Positions 53,761-63,374 of a DNA stretch of 64,000 nucleotides are shown here, in pieces. The DNA comes from Burkholderia oklahomensis C6786 (GTDB taxonomy: Bacteria; Pseudomonadota; Gammaproteobacteria; Burkholderiales; Burkholderiaceae): contig NZ_CP009556.1 in assembly GCF_000959365.1 (NCBI RefSeq), forward strand, positions 1,054,001 through 1,118,000, given 5' to 3'. Position numbers and translations under genes: made by a program. Within the stretch, counting starts at the first letter, position 1. Every line of letters begins with the position of its first letter. The notes beneath the pieces were generated by a model. That model was not told the DNA's origin and searched no databases. It saw only the letters and a program-made list of their open reading frames with translations.

Positions 53761-55980
53761 ATGGTGAATACGCAAGCGAAACATCCTTATGCCGACCTCG
53801 CGGTGAAGACCGACGAGGAAGACGTCGTCCTGGGTCAGTTGATCCAGGTGATTCTCGACGATATCTGGCTGCTTCTCGGCATCGCGCTTTTCGTGATCGC
53901 GCTCGCCGGGCTCTACTGCTATATCGCGAAGCCGGTGTACTCGGCCGATGCGCAGGTTCGCGTCGAGGCGAGCGACAACACGTCGCAAGCGCTCACGCAG
54001 ACGCAGACGGGCGCCGTCATCAACGGCGGCCCGGCGACGCCGCCGACCGACGCGGAAATCGAGATCATCAAGAGCCGCGGCGTCGTCGCGCCGGTCGTCG
54101 AGCAGTTCAAGCTGAACTCGTCGGTCACGCCGGACACGTTTCCGATTCTCGGCGCGATCGCCGCGCGGCTCGCGACGCCGGGGCGACCGGCGAAGCCGTG
54201 GCTCGGGCTGTCGTCGTATGCGTGGGGCGGCGAAGAGGCGGACGTCGATTCGATCAACGTGACGCCCGCGCTCGAAGGCAAGAAGCTGACGCTGACGGCA
54301 GGCACGGGAGGCGACTACACGCTCGCCGATCCGGACGGCAACCTGCTGCTGCGCGGCAAGGTCGGCGAGAACGAACAGGGCGGCGGTGCGACGATCAACG
54401 TGACGAAGCTCGTCGCGCGTCCCGGCACGCGTTTCACGGTGATCCGGCAGAACGATCTCGATGCGATCACCGGATTCCAGTCGGCGATTCAGGTGGCCGA
54501 GCAGGGTAAGCAGACGGGCGTGATCCAGATCTCGCTCGAAGGAAAGGATCCCGAACAAACCGCGCAGATCGCGAACGCGCTCGCGCAGTCGTACCTGCAT
54601 CAGCACATCACGAGCAAGCAGGCCGAAGCGACGAAGATGCTCGAGTTCCTGAAGAACGAAGAGCCGCGCCTGAAGTCGGACCTCGAGCGCGCGGAGGCGG
54701 AGCTCACCGAATATCAGCGCACGTCGGGCTCGATCAATGCGAGCGACGAAGCGAAGGTCTATCTCGAAGGCAGCGTCCAGTACGAGCAGCAGATCGCCGC
54801 GCAGCGGCTGCAGCTCGCGGCGCTCGCGCAACGCTACACCGAAGAGCATCCGCTCGTCATCGCGGCGAAGCAGCAGCTCGCGCAGCTCGAAGCGGAGCGC
54901 GCGAAGTACGACGGCAAGTTTCGCGGGCTGCCGGCGACCGAAGTGAAGGCGGTCGCGCTGCAGCGCAACGCGAAGGTCGCGGAAGACATCTACGTGCTGC
55001 TGCTCAACCGCGTGCAGGAGCTGTCGGTGCAGAAGGCCGGCACGGGCGGCAGCATCCGGCTCGTCGACGCGGCGCTGCGTCCGGGCGTGCCGGTGAAGCC
55101 GAAGAAGATGCTGATCCTGTCGGCGGCGACGCTGCTCGGCCTGATTCTCGGCACGAGCGTCGTGTTCATGCGCCGCAACCTGTTCCATGGCATCGAGGAT
55201 CCGGATCGCATCGAACGCGCGTTCAACCTGCCGCTGTACGGACTCGTGCCGATGAGTGCCGAGCAGACGCGTTTCGATGCTGCCGACAAGGGCAGCCGCG
55301 TGCGGCCGATCCTCGCGTGCGCGCGGCCGAAGGACTTGAGCGTCGAAAGCCTGCGCAGCCTGCGCACCGCGATGCAGTTCGCACTGATGGACGCGAAGAA
55401 CCGCGTGATCGTGCTGACGGGCCCGACGCCCGGCATCGGCAAGAGCTTTCTCGCCGTCAACCTCGCCGCGCTCGTCGCACATTCGGGCAAGCGCGTGCTG
55501 CTGATCGACGCCGACATGCGGCGCGGCTCGCTCGACCGCTACTTCGGCACGGGCGTGAAGAACGGTCTGTCGGAGCTGCTGAGCGATCAGGTCGCGCTCG
55601 AAGATGCGATCCGCGAAACGTCGGTGCCCGGACTGTCGTTCATCCCATCGGGCGCGCGTCCGCCGAATCCGTCGGAGCTGCTGATGTCGCCGCGGCTGTC
55701 GCAGTACCTCGACGGTCTCGCGAAACGCTATGACGCGGTGATCGTCGATTCGCCGCCGATCCTCGCCGTCACCGACGCGACGATCTTCGGCGAGCTCGCC
55801 GGCTCGACGTTCCTCGTGCTGCGCTCCGGCATGCACACGGAAGGCGAGATCGGCGACGCGATCAAGCGGCTGCGCACGGCGGGCGTGCAACTGCAAGGCG
55901 GGATCTTCAACGGCGTGCCGGCGCGCACCCGCGGCTACGGCCGCGGCTATGCGGCCGTGCACGAATATCTGAGCGCATGA
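53761..55980 (+). CDS. bceF: BceF: bacterial tyrosine autokinase / chain-length regulator (Wzc-like)
   Basis: A 739-residue inner-membrane protein. Two membrane segments (residues ~34-56 and ~458-476) flank a large periplasmic Wzz domain with a coiled-coil around residues 290-400. The cytoplasmic kinase has Walker A GPTPGIGKSF (~557-566), Walker A' LLIDADMRR, Walker B VIVDSPPIL. The C-terminal tyrosine cluster is small, only three Tyr in the last 15 residues (GYGRGYAAVHEY). It co-polymerises with BceE and is dephosphorylated by BceD. The start is 53761; an ATG at 53757 is out of frame. Confidence 0.94.
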   Translation: MVNTQAKHPYADLAVKTDEEDVVLGQLIQVILDDIWLLLGIALFVIALAGLYCYIAKPVYSADAQVRVEASDNTSQALTQTQTGAVINGGPATPPTDAEIEIIKSRGVVAPVVEQFKLNSSVTPDTFPILGAIAARLATPGRPAKPWLGLSSYAWGGEEADVDSINVTPALEGKKLTLTAGTGGDYTLADPDGNLLLRGKVGENEQGGGATINVTKLVARPGTRFTVIRQNDLDAITGFQSAIQVAEQGKQTGVIQISLEGKDPEQTAQIANALAQSYLHQHITSKQAEATKMLEFLKNEEPRLKSDLERAEAELTEYQRTSGSINASDEAKVYLEGSVQYEQQIAAQRLQLAALAQRYTEEHPLVIAAKQQLAQLEAERAKYDGKFRGLPATEVKAVALQRNAKVAEDIYVLLLNRVQELSVQKAGTGGSIRLVDAALRPGVPVKPKKMLILSAATLLGLILGTSVVFMRRNLFHGIEDPDRIERAFNLPLYGLVPMSAEQTRFDAADKGSRVRPILACARPKDLSVESLRSLRTAMQFALMDAKNRVIVLTGPTPGIGKSFLAVNLAALVAHSGKRVLLIDADMRRGSLDRYFGTGVKNGLSELLSDQVALEDAIRETSVPGLSFIPSGARPPNPSELLMSPRLSQYLDGLAKRYDAVIVDSPPILAVTDATIFGELAGSTFLVLRSGMHTEGEIGDAIKRLRTAGVQLQGGIFNGVPARTRGYGRGYAAVHEYLSA

Positions 55981-56011
55981 CGCGGACCCTGCTTCGATCG
56001 ACGAGGTGACG

Positions 56012-56959
56012 ATGAAAATTTCCGTACTCGTGCCGACCTACCGGCGTCCCGCGGATCTCGCGCGCTGTCTGATCGCGTTGCAGCGGCAGCGCGTGGCGCC
56101 CGAAGAAGTGATCGTCGTCGCGCGCCCCGACGACGATGCGACCCACGAGCGGCTCGCCGATCCGGGCGTGCGCGGCTCGCTTGCGCTGCGGATCGTCGCG
56201 GTCGACGTGCCGGGGCAGGTGGCGGCGCTCAATTGCGGGCTCGACGCCGCGCGCGGCGACGTGATCGCGATCACCGACGACGATGCGGCGCCGCGCGTCG
56301 ACTGGCTCGAACGGATCGGCGCGATTTTCGCGGCCGATCCGCGCGTCGGCGCGGTGGGCGGCCGCGATTGGGTGCACGAGAAAGGCCGGCTGCTCGACGG
56401 CGAGCAGCCGCTCGTCGGCCGGCTCACCGTGTCGGGCAAGATCATCGGCAATCACCATCTCGGCGTCGGCGGCGCGCGCGAAGTCGACACGCTGAAGGGT
56501 GCGAACATGAGCTATCGCCGCGCGGCGATCGAAGGACTGCGCTTCGATACGCGTCTGCGCGGCGCGGGAGCGCAGACGCACAACGACACGTCGTTCAGCA
56601 TGTGCGTGAAGCGCGCGGGCTGGAAGCTCGTCTACGACCCAGCCGTTGCGGTCGACCATTATCCGGCCGAGCGCTTCGACGACGACCGGCGCGACGCCGC
56701 ATCGATGGCCGCGCTGTCGAACGCCGCGTACAACCTGCATCTGACCTTGCGCGAGCATCTGCCGCCCGCGCGGCGCGTGATCGCGTGGTGGTGGTGGACG
56801 CTCGTCGGCACGCGCGCCTATCCGGGCCTCGTGCATGTCGTACTGACCGTCGCCGCGAAGAACGGCGCGAGCATGCGCGCGCGTTGGCGCGCGGTGCGGC
56901 GCGGCGCGCACGATGCGCGGCGCAGGGCTTCCGCGCCGCACGTCGGCGTCGCGCAATGA
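56012..56959 (+). CDS. bceG: BceG: family 2 glycosyltransferase
   Basis: A 315-residue GT-A fold transferase. The N-terminus ISVLVPTYRRPADLARCL and the metal/nucleotide motif ITDDDAAPRVDWL (residues ~90-102) are typical; acceptor-side NMSYRRAAIEG and NDTSFSMCVKRAGW follow, then a hydrophobic C-terminal stretch. GAGG precedes the ATG by five bases. It adds one sugar to the lipid-linked cepacian unit; which one cannot be read from sequence. Confidence 0.9.
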   Translation: MKISVLVPTYRRPADLARCLIALQRQRVAPEEVIVVARPDDDATHERLADPGVRGSLALRIVAVDVPGQVAALNCGLDAARGDVIAITDDDAAPRVDWLERIGAIFAADPRVGAVGGRDWVHEKGRLLDGEQPLVGRLTVSGKIIGNHHLGVGGAREVDTLKGANMSYRRAAIEGLRFDTRLRGAGAQTHNDTSFSMCVKRAGWKLVYDPAVAVDHYPAERFDDDRRDAASMAALSNAAYNLHLTLREHLPPARRVIAWWWWTLVGTRAYPGLVHVVLTVAAKNGASMRARWRAVRRGAHDARRRASAPHVGVAQ

Positions 56960-57002
56960 GCGGCGCATTGCAGATTCATTCGATTCGGGCTGGAGTTTTC
57001 GC

Positions 57003-58142
57003 ATGACCGCCACGAAGGTTCACGTTCATCTGTTTTACGGCGCCGATCCGCGCACCTATCGCAAGGGCGACGAAATCGGCTGCCTGTATGGCTATCACCA
57101 TGCGGAGTCCGAAGAGTTCGCGCTGACGTATTCGCGCGATGCGCGCGAGAGCCGGCTCGTCGGCGTCGGCCGCCGCGCGCTGAAGTACGTGCTCGGCTTC
57201 GATCTGATTCATGCGTGGCGCAACCGGGCCGCGCTGCTCGGCTCGGATGTGATCTGGACGCACACCGAGCAGGAGCATCTCGCAGTGTCGCTCGTGCTGA
57301 AGCTGTCGGGCGCGCGCGGCGCGAAGCCGCTGCTGCTTGCGCAAAGCGTGTGGCTCCTCGACAAATGGCCCAGGTACGGCTTCGTGCGCCGCTGGGCATA
57401 TCGGAAGCTGCTCGGCCGCGCGGACGTGCTGACGACGCTCGCGCGCGACAACGCCGAGCTGTGTCGCCGCTATCTGCGGCGCGATGCGCTGCAGGTGTAC
57501 TACGGGCTGAACACGCAGGATTTCCCGATGCGCATGCCGGACGCGTGGTCGCCGCATCGGCCGCTGCGGATCGCGGCGATCGGCAACGATCGCGACCGCG
57601 ACTGGAAGACGTTCGTCACCGCGTTCGGCGGCGACGCGCGCTATGACGTGCGCCTCGCGACGCGCCGCCGGATTCCGCGTGCGCTGCATGCGACGAACGT
57701 CGAGATCGCATCCGTGTCGGGCATCGCGAGGCAGCGCGAACTATACGACTGGGCGGACCTGATCGTCGTGCCGCTGCGGCCGAATCACCACGCGTCGGGC
57801 ATCACGGTGATGCTCGAGGCGGCGGCGGTCGGCAAGCCGATGATCGTCAGCGACGTCGGCGGGCTGCGCGACTATTTCCCGCACGGCACGGCGACCTACG
57901 TGCAGCCGTTCGACGTGGGCGCGCTGCGACGCGCGGCCGACGCGCTCGCCGCGCGGCCCGATCAGGCGCTCGCGCGCGCGCGGGCGGCCGCGCGTCGGCT
58001 GCAGGAACGCGATCTGACGACGCAGCAATTCGCCGCGCAGCACATGCGGATCACGCGCGATCTGCTGACGCGCCGCCGTGCGCACGCGGCGGCGAAGGCC
58101 GCGCTGTCGTTCGCGGATTCGCGTTCGCGTTCGAACGGATGA
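57003..58142 (+). CDS. bceH: BceH: family 4-like glycosyltransferase
   Basis: A 379-residue GT-B transferase. The C-terminal nucleotide-sugar domain has SGITVMLEAAAVGKPMIVSDVGGL (residues ~261-284, shown in two overlapping parts: SGITVMLEAAAVGKP and MIVSDVGGL), the GT4-type E-x7-like region. The N-terminal half holds the acceptor domain (LAQSVWLLDKWPRYG). It starts 43 bases after bceG with GGAG upstream. Assigned by position to the cepacian side-chain or backbone; exact linkage unknown. Confidence 0.88.
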   Translation: MTATKVHVHLFYGADPRTYRKGDEIGCLYGYHHAESEEFALTYSRDARESRLVGVGRRALKYVLGFDLIHAWRNRAALLGSDVIWTHTEQEHLAVSLVLKLSGARGAKPLLLAQSVWLLDKWPRYGFVRRWAYRKLLGRADVLTTLARDNAELCRRYLRRDALQVYYGLNTQDFPMRMPDAWSPHRPLRIAAIGNDRDRDWKTFVTAFGGDARYDVRLATRRRIPRALHATNVEIASVSGIARQRELYDWADLIVVPLRPNHHASGITVMLEAAAVGKPMIVSDVGGLRDYFPHGTATYVQPFDVGALRRAADALAARPDQALARARAAARRLQERDLTTQQFAAQHMRITRDLLTRRRAHAAAKAALSFADSRSRSNG

Positions 58143-58153
58143 GGGCGGCGACG

Positions 58154-59629
58154 ATGAGCGTGACGACCCTACCCGTTCGTGCATCCGGCGGCGGCGCGAG
58201 CCGGCGCAAGTTACTGAGCGATCCGAAGCATTGGGTCGCGCAGGCGGGCTTGTGGACCGTCACCGCACTGCTGATCGCCGCGCATCAGGGCACGCTCTTG
58301 ACGTACGGTTTTCCGTGCCTCGCGATCGCGGCCGGCCTGTGGCTGTATTTCATGAGCCCGGCGCGCTATGTCGGTTTCATGTGGTGGATGTGGTTCCTGA
58401 GCCCCGAGGTGCGACGCCTCGCCGACTGGTCGAAGGGCGCGTATACGCCGACGAGCCTGATCCAGATCGCGCCGCTCGCGGTCACGATGATCGCGGGGCT
58501 CGGCTTGCTGCGCCATTACAGGGTGCTCGCCGAGCGACGCGGACTGCCGGTGCTGCTGATCCTGTTCGGCCTGATGTACGCGTTTCTCGTCGGCGTCGTG
58601 TCGAGCGGGCCGCTCGCCGCCATCTACGACCTCGCGAATTGGCTCTACCCGGTGCTGATCGGCTTTCACATCGTCGTGCATTCGCGCGACTACCCCGAGT
58701 ACCGCAAGGTGATTCTGTCGACGTTCGTCTGGGGGATGCTCGTGATGGGCGTCTACGGAATCGTGCAGTTCTTCGTGATGCCGAAGTGGGACGTGCTGTG
58801 GATGGTCGGCTCGCAGATGAGTTCGCAGGGCGATCCGGTGCCATACGGCGTGCGCGTGTTCAGCACGATGAATTCGTCGGGACCGTTCGCGTTCGCGATG
58901 ATGGGCGCGCTCGTGTTCATGATCGCCGCGACCGAACGCGTGCGCTGGATCGCGGGCGCGGCCGGCTTCCTCTCGTTCTGCCTGTGTCTCGTGCGATCGA
59001 CTTGGGGCGGCTGGGTGATCGCGCTCGTGATCCAGCTCGCGAAATCGAGCAATCGCGTGCGCGTGCGGATCATCGGCAGCGCGATCGTGCTGGCCGCGCT
59101 GTGCGTGCCGCTCTTGACCGTGGGCCCCGTCGCAGACCGCCTCGGCCAGCGCCTGCAATCGATCACGAACCTGAAGGATGACCGCAGCTACGACGATCGC
59201 AACAAGTTCTATGCGACGTTCGCGCAGACCGCGTTTACCGACGTCGCGGGCGAGGGGCTCGGCGCGACCGGCGCGTCGACGAAGCTGTCGAGCAGCAACG
59301 GTGATCTCGGCAAGTATGGCAGCTTCGACAGCGGCGTGATGAACGTGCCGTTCGTGCTCGGCTGGCCCGGCACGCTGCTCTATCTGTTCGGGCTTGTGTG
59401 GCTGCTCGGCCGCGTGCTGCGCGCGTCGTTCCGGCTGCGCCGCGACAAGTTCGTCGCCGCGTGCCTGAGTCTCAGTTTGTCTGTCTTCGCGATGCTCGTC
59501 TTCACCAATTCGTTCATCGGCACAGGAGGGCTGTTGCTGTTCATGAGCATATTTTCGATCTTGTCCGCGGCGCACTGGCAAAAGCTACAGCGCGCGAGCG
59601 CCGCGCGTTTTCCGGGAGCCGACCAGTGA
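58154..59629 (+). CDS. bceI: BceI: Wzy-like polysaccharide polymerase
   Basis: A 491-residue inner-membrane protein with about 10-12 helices and a larger periplasmic loop near residues 335-400 (DRLGQRLQSITNLKDDRSY, FTDVAGEGLGATG), the pattern of O-antigen polymerase/ligase proteins. It joins flipped repeat units in the periplasm. The ATG at 58154 has GAGGG seven bases upstream; the ATG at 58139 overlaps the bceH stop and is in frame, so both are possible. Little sequence conservation is expected in this family; topology and position carry the call. Confidence 0.88.
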   Translation: MSVTTLPVRASGGGASRRKLLSDPKHWVAQAGLWTVTALLIAAHQGTLLTYGFPCLAIAAGLWLYFMSPARYVGFMWWMWFLSPEVRRLADWSKGAYTPTSLIQIAPLAVTMIAGLGLLRHYRVLAERRGLPVLLILFGLMYAFLVGVVSSGPLAAIYDLANWLYPVLIGFHIVVHSRDYPEYRKVILSTFVWGMLVMGVYGIVQFFVMPKWDVLWMVGSQMSSQGDPVPYGVRVFSTMNSSGPFAFAMMGALVFMIAATERVRWIAGAAGFLSFCLCLVRSTWGGWVIALVIQLAKSSNRVRVRIIGSAIVLAALCVPLLTVGPVADRLGQRLQSITNLKDDRSYDDRNKFYATFAQTAFTDVAGEGLGATGASTKLSSSNGDLGKYGSFDSGVMNVPFVLGWPGTLLYLFGLVWLLGRVLRASFRLRRDKFVAACLSLSLSVFAMLVFTNSFIGTGGLLLFMSIFSILSAAHWQKLQRASAARFPGADQ

Positions 59630-60810
59630 GAATCGTCATCGTCACGCACGTCGTGCGGCATAACGACGGCCAGGGACGCGTCAATTACGAGATCGCGCGA
59701 GCGGCGCTCGCGGAGAACTATCAGGTGACGCTCGTCGCGTCGCATGTCGCGCCGGAGCTGCTCGCGGATGCGCGCGTGCGCTGGATTCCGGTGAAGGCCG
59801 GCCGCTTCTGGCCGTCGCACCTCGTCAAGCAGCAGGTGTTCGCGATCAAGAGCGCATGGTGGCTGCGCAACCATCGCGATGCGTACGACGTGCTGCACGT
59901 CAACGGCTTCATCTCGTGGGTGCGCGCCGACGTGAATACCGCGCACTTCGTTCACGGCGGCTGGTTCGCGAGTCCCTACTATCCGTTCCGCTTGTCGAAA
60001 GGGCTGTGGTCCGCGTATCAGTACATCTATACGCGAACGAATGCGCTGCTCGAAGGTTGGGCATACCGCCGCTCGCGCGCGATCACGGCCGTGTCGCAAA
60101 AGGTGGCCGACGAGATCGAGCGGATCGGCATCGACGGCGACCGGATCGGCGTGATCTACAACGGCGTAGACACGCGGGCGTTCGCGAACGCCGCGCCCGA
60201 TCGCAATGCGTTCGGTTTGCCATCCGAACCGTTCATGCTGCTGTTCGTCGGCGATCTGCGCACGCCGCGCAAGAACCTGGGCACCGTGCTCAAGGCGCTG
60301 ACGCAGCTGCCGCCGGACGTGCACCTCGCGGTCGCGGGATACCTGCCCGGCAGCCCGTATCCGGACGAGGCGCGCGCGCTGAAGATCGATTCGCGCGTGC
60401 ATTTCCTCGGGCTCGTCAAGAACATGCCGACACTGATGTCGTCGGTCGATGCGTATGTGTTTCCTTCGCGCTACGAAGCGATGAGCCTGTCGCTGCTCGA
60501 AGCGATGGCGGCGGGGCTGCCCGTCGTGACCGCCCGCACGGCGGGCGGCGCGGAGATCATCACGCAGGATTGCGGGATCGTACTCGACGATCCCGACGAT
60601 CCGGCCGCGCTCGCGCAGGCGATCGGACGCCTCGCGCGCTCGCGCGAAGCGTGCCGCGCGATGGGCGAGGCGGCGCGCAAGCTGATGGATGGATTCGGTT
60701 GGGCGCGCATGGGCGCGCAATACATCGCGCTGTATCGGCGGCTGCGCCAATCGTCGCAGTCGCCGTCGCTCGCCGGCGCCGAGCATGCCGTGACGCAGGA
60801 GCCATCGTAA
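59626..60810 (+). CDS. bceJ: BceJ: family 4 glycosyltransferase (GTG start)
   Basis: A 394-residue GT-B transferase. The start is GTG, overlapping the bceI stop (GTGA) with GGGAG seven bases upstream. The donor-binding domain has FVGDLRTPRKNLGTVLKAL (residues ~206-224) and SRYEAMSLSLLEAMAAGLP (~284-302), the E-x7-E region of GT4. The N-terminal glycine loop region reads HVVRHNDGQGRVNYEIAR. It adds another sugar of the cepacian unit. Confidence 0.9.
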   Translation: MRIVIVTHVVRHNDGQGRVNYEIARAALAENYQVTLVASHVAPELLADARVRWIPVKAGRFWPSHLVKQQVFAIKSAWWLRNHRDAYDVLHVNGFISWVRADVNTAHFVHGGWFASPYYPFRLSKGLWSAYQYIYTRTNALLEGWAYRRSRAITAVSQKVADEIERIGIDGDRIGVIYNGVDTRAFANAAPDRNAFGLPSEPFMLLFVGDLRTPRKNLGTVLKALTQLPPDVHLAVAGYLPGSPYPDEARALKIDSRVHFLGLVKNMPTLMSSVDAYVFPSRYEAMSLSLLEAMAAGLPVVTARTAGGAEIITQDCGIVLDDPDDPAALAQAIGRLARSREACRAMGEAARKLMDGFGWARMGAQYIALYRRLRQSSQSPSLAGAEHAVTQEPS

Positions 60811-61976
60811 TGAAGCACACCGTAACGTCGATCAAGTCACTGCAAATCGGCATGCATTGGTTTCCCGAACGCGCGGGCGGGCTCGACCGCATGTATTACT
60901 CGCTCGTCGGCGCGCTGCCGGGCGCGGGTGTCGCGGTGCGCGGCGTCGTCGCGGGCTCCGAGCGCGTCGCGGCCGACACGGGCGGCGCGATCCGCGGCTT
61001 CGGCCCGGCGACGTCGTCGCTGCCGCGCCGGATGATCGCCGCGCGCCACGCGCTGCGCGATGTGGTTCGGATCGAGCGGCCGGACGTCGTGTCGTCGCAT
61101 TTCGCGCTGTACACGTTCCCCGGTCTCGACGTGACGCGCGGCATTCCGCAGGTGTCGCATTTCCAGGGACCGTGGGCGGACGAGAGCCACGTCGAAGGCG
61201 CGGATTCGCTCGGGCAGAAGGTCAAGCACCGGCTCGAACAGGCGGTCTACGCGCGTTCGCTGCGGCTCATCGTGCTGTCGAACGCATTCGGCCAGATTCT
61301 CACGTCGCGCTACAACGTCGATCCGGACCGCGTGCGCGTCGTGCCGGGCTGCGTCGACACCGCGCAATTCGATCTGCCGATGACGCCCGCCGACGCGCGC
61401 CGCAAGCTGCAGCTGCCGCAGGACCGGCCGATCGTGCTCGCGGTGCGGCGGCTCGTGCGGCGCATGGGGCTCGAGGATCTGATCGACGCGGTGAAGATCG
61501 TGCGGCGCCGGCATCCGGACGTGCTGCTGCTGATCGCGGGCAAGGGGCGGCTCGAAGGCGAATTGCAGGAGCGGATCGACGATGCCGAGATCGGCGACAA
61601 CGTGAAGCTGCTCGGCTTCGTGCCGGACAACCATCTGGCCGCGCTGTATCGCGCGGCGACGCTGAGCGTCGTGCCGACCGTCGCGCTGGAAGGGTTCGGC
61701 CTCATCACCGTCGAATCGCTCGCGTCCGGCACGCCGGTGCTCGTGACGCCCGTCGGCGGGCTGCCGGAGGCGGTCGCCGGCTTGTCCGAGGCGCTCGTGT
61801 TGCCCGAGATCGGCGCGTGCGCGATCGCGGACGGGCTGACCGCGGCGTTGTCGGGCTCGCTCGTGCTGCCGGATGCCGACGCTTGCCGGCAGTATGCGCG
61901 CGAGCATTTCGACAACGCGGTGATCGCGCGGCGTGTCGCGGAGGTCTACGAGGAAGCGATTCGGGCGGGAGCGTGA
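60810..61976 (+). CDS. bceK: BceK: family 4 glycosyltransferase
   Basis: A 388-residue GT4 transferase and the last gene of the bce-I operon. Its ATG shares one base with the bceJ stop, and CAGGAG lies eight bases upstream. Motifs: MHWFPERAGGLDRMYYSL (acceptor loop, residues ~15-32), AVRRLVRRMGLEDLIDAV (~212-229) and EGFGLITVESLASGTPVLV (~292-310). In known bce clusters this is the final gene of group I; remaining cepacian functions (flippase, further transferases, acetylation) lie in a separate bce-II group, not in this window. Confidence 0.9.
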   Translation: MKHTVTSIKSLQIGMHWFPERAGGLDRMYYSLVGALPGAGVAVRGVVAGSERVAADTGGAIRGFGPATSSLPRRMIAARHALRDVVRIERPDVVSSHFALYTFPGLDVTRGIPQVSHFQGPWADESHVEGADSLGQKVKHRLEQAVYARSLRLIVLSNAFGQILTSRYNVDPDRVRVVPGCVDTAQFDLPMTPADARRKLQLPQDRPIVLAVRRLVRRMGLEDLIDAVKIVRRRHPDVLLLIAGKGRLEGELQERIDDAEIGDNVKLLGFVPDNHLAALYRAATLSVVPTVALEGFGLITVESLASGTPVLVTPVGGLPEAVAGLSEALVLPEIGACAIADGLTAALSGSLVLPDADACRQYAREHFDNAVIARRVAEVYEEAIRAGA

Positions 61977-62216
61977 CGCGCGGACGCGGCGTTCGGCCGT
62001 TCGCCTGTCCGCGGGCGATGCGCGGCGCGAGCGGACGGGCCGCACTGCATCGTTGCGGAATTTTCTAGTGAGTTTGATCAAGGCGGGACGCCGTGCGGTG
62101 CAATGCCGCCGGCCGGGCGTTTTCGAACGATGTGCGCTAGCGTTGCGCGGGCCGTCGTGCGTTGCCCGCATCGTCGCGCCGCTCGACACCGCGGCCGACC
62201 GCGTGCGCCGGGAAAT
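61977..62216. other. Spacer between convergent bceK and AraC genes
   Basis: 240 GC-rich bases where the rightward exopolysaccharide operon meets the leftward regulator. No U-tract terminator was found; the operon may end rho-dependently. Confidence 0.35.
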
Positions 62217-62984
62217 TCAGTGCCGATCGCCGCGCCACTGCCCGGGCGCGAGTCCGAACCGTTTCGTGAACGCGTGCGTGAACGCGCTCTGATCGGCGAA
62301 TCCGACTTCGCCCGCGATATCGGTCAGCGAACGTTTCGGATCCCCTAGCAACACGACCGCGGCGTCGAGCCGCAGCCGTTGCAGATAGCGATGCGGCGTC
62401 TCGCCGAATGCGTCGCAAAAGAGCTGATGGAAGCGGCGCATGCCGAAGCCGCAGTGGGCGGCGAGATCGGCGATTCGCAGCGGCTCCGCGAGATGCGCGC
62501 GCAGCCAGCGGTCGATCCGCGCGAAGTCGAGCCCGGCGGCCGGCCGCGGCGATGCGCCGCCCAGTTCGCCGACGAGCGCGCCGCAGAGGCGCGCGGCCGC
62601 CTGCCAGTGGAAGCGCCGAACCGACGCGACGTCGACGCGCGGCTCGGGCGCGACGCGCGACGCGAGTTCGCCGACGAGCGTCGTGAGGTCCGGATCGATC
62701 GACATCGTCTTCGCGCGCTCGAACAGCCGCTCGGGCACCGCGAGCGATCCGAGCGGCAGGTCGAGCACCAGTTGGCTGTTGTCGCCGAGCCCCGCGTATT
62801 CGTGCCGCGAGCCGGCCGGAATCAGCCAGGCGGAGCGGCAGTCGATCCGTTCGTCGGCGCCGTCGACCGTCATCGTCATCGAGCCGTCGACACCTAGCAC
62901 GATCTGATGGAAGTCGTGCACGTCCGACTCCTGCACGGCGCCGTAGCGGCGCAGCGAGAGCGTCGGCGAAGCGAGGCGGGCCAT
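62217..62984 (-). CDS. AraC-family transcriptional regulator (cupin type)
   Basis: A 255-residue regulator. Residues ~15-85 form a small cupin sensor (DFHQIVLGVDGSMTMTVDG, WLIPAGSRHEYAG), and residues ~155-250 the double helix-turn-helix (DLAAHCGFGMRRFHQLFCD, DIAGEVGFADQSAFTHAFTKR). It differs from the two N-terminal arabinose-domain regulators at the left end. It is convergent with bceK and may or may not control the exopolysaccharide cluster. The short FKBP gene lies upstream on the same strand. Confidence 0.9.
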   Translation of the reverse strand: MARLASPTLSLRRYGAVQESDVHDFHQIVLGVDGSMTMTVDGADERIDCRSAWLIPAGSRHEYAGLGDNSQLVLDLPLGSLAVPERLFERAKTMSIDPDLTTLVGELASRVAPEPRVDVASVRRFHWQAAARLCGALVGELGGASPRPAAGLDFARIDRWLRAHLAEPLRIADLAAHCGFGMRRFHQLFCDAFGETPHRYLQRLRLDAAVVLLGDPKRSLTDIAGEVGFADQSAFTHAFTKRFGLAPGQWRGDRH

Positions 62985-63032
62985 GGATGCGGCGACGGTC
63001 GATGGTCGTCTGACGACGGAGCGATGCCGGCG

Positions 63033-63374
63033 TCAGACGTCGAGCAGTTCGACTTCGAACACGAGCGTCGCGTTCGGCGGAATCACGCCGCCCGCGCCGC
63101 GCGCGCCGTAGCCGAGTTGCGGCGGGATCGTCAGACGGCGCACGCCGCCCACCTTCATCCCTTGCACGCCTTCGTCCCAGCCCTTGATGACCATGCCGCC
63201 GCCGAGCACGAACGCGAACGGATCGTTGCGGTCCTTGCTCGAATCGAACTTCTGACCGTCGGTGAGCCAGCCGGTGTAGTGGACGCTCACCGTCTGGCCC
63301 GCGCGCGCCTCGGCGCCCGCGCCTTCGGTCAGGTCTTCGTATTTGAGGCCCGATTCGGTGGTGACGACTGCCAT
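63033..63374 (-). CDS. FKBP-type peptidyl-prolyl cis-trans isomerase
   Basis: A 113-residue single-domain FKBP without signal peptide, so cytoplasmic. The active-site pocket residues are visible in [38 protein letters not shown] and YGARG...[16 protein letters not shown] (the last two parts near the C-terminus). It speeds prolyl isomerisation in protein folding and, in this genus, FKBPs of this size contribute to stress tolerance. It lies 48 bases upstream of the AraC gene on the same strand. Confidence 0.95.
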   Translation of the reverse strand: MAVVTTESGLKYEDLTEGAGAEARAGQTVSVHYTGWLTDGQKFDSSKDRNDPFAFVLGGGMVIKGWDEGVQGMKVGGVRRLTIPPQLGYGARGAGGVIPPNATLVFEVELLDV

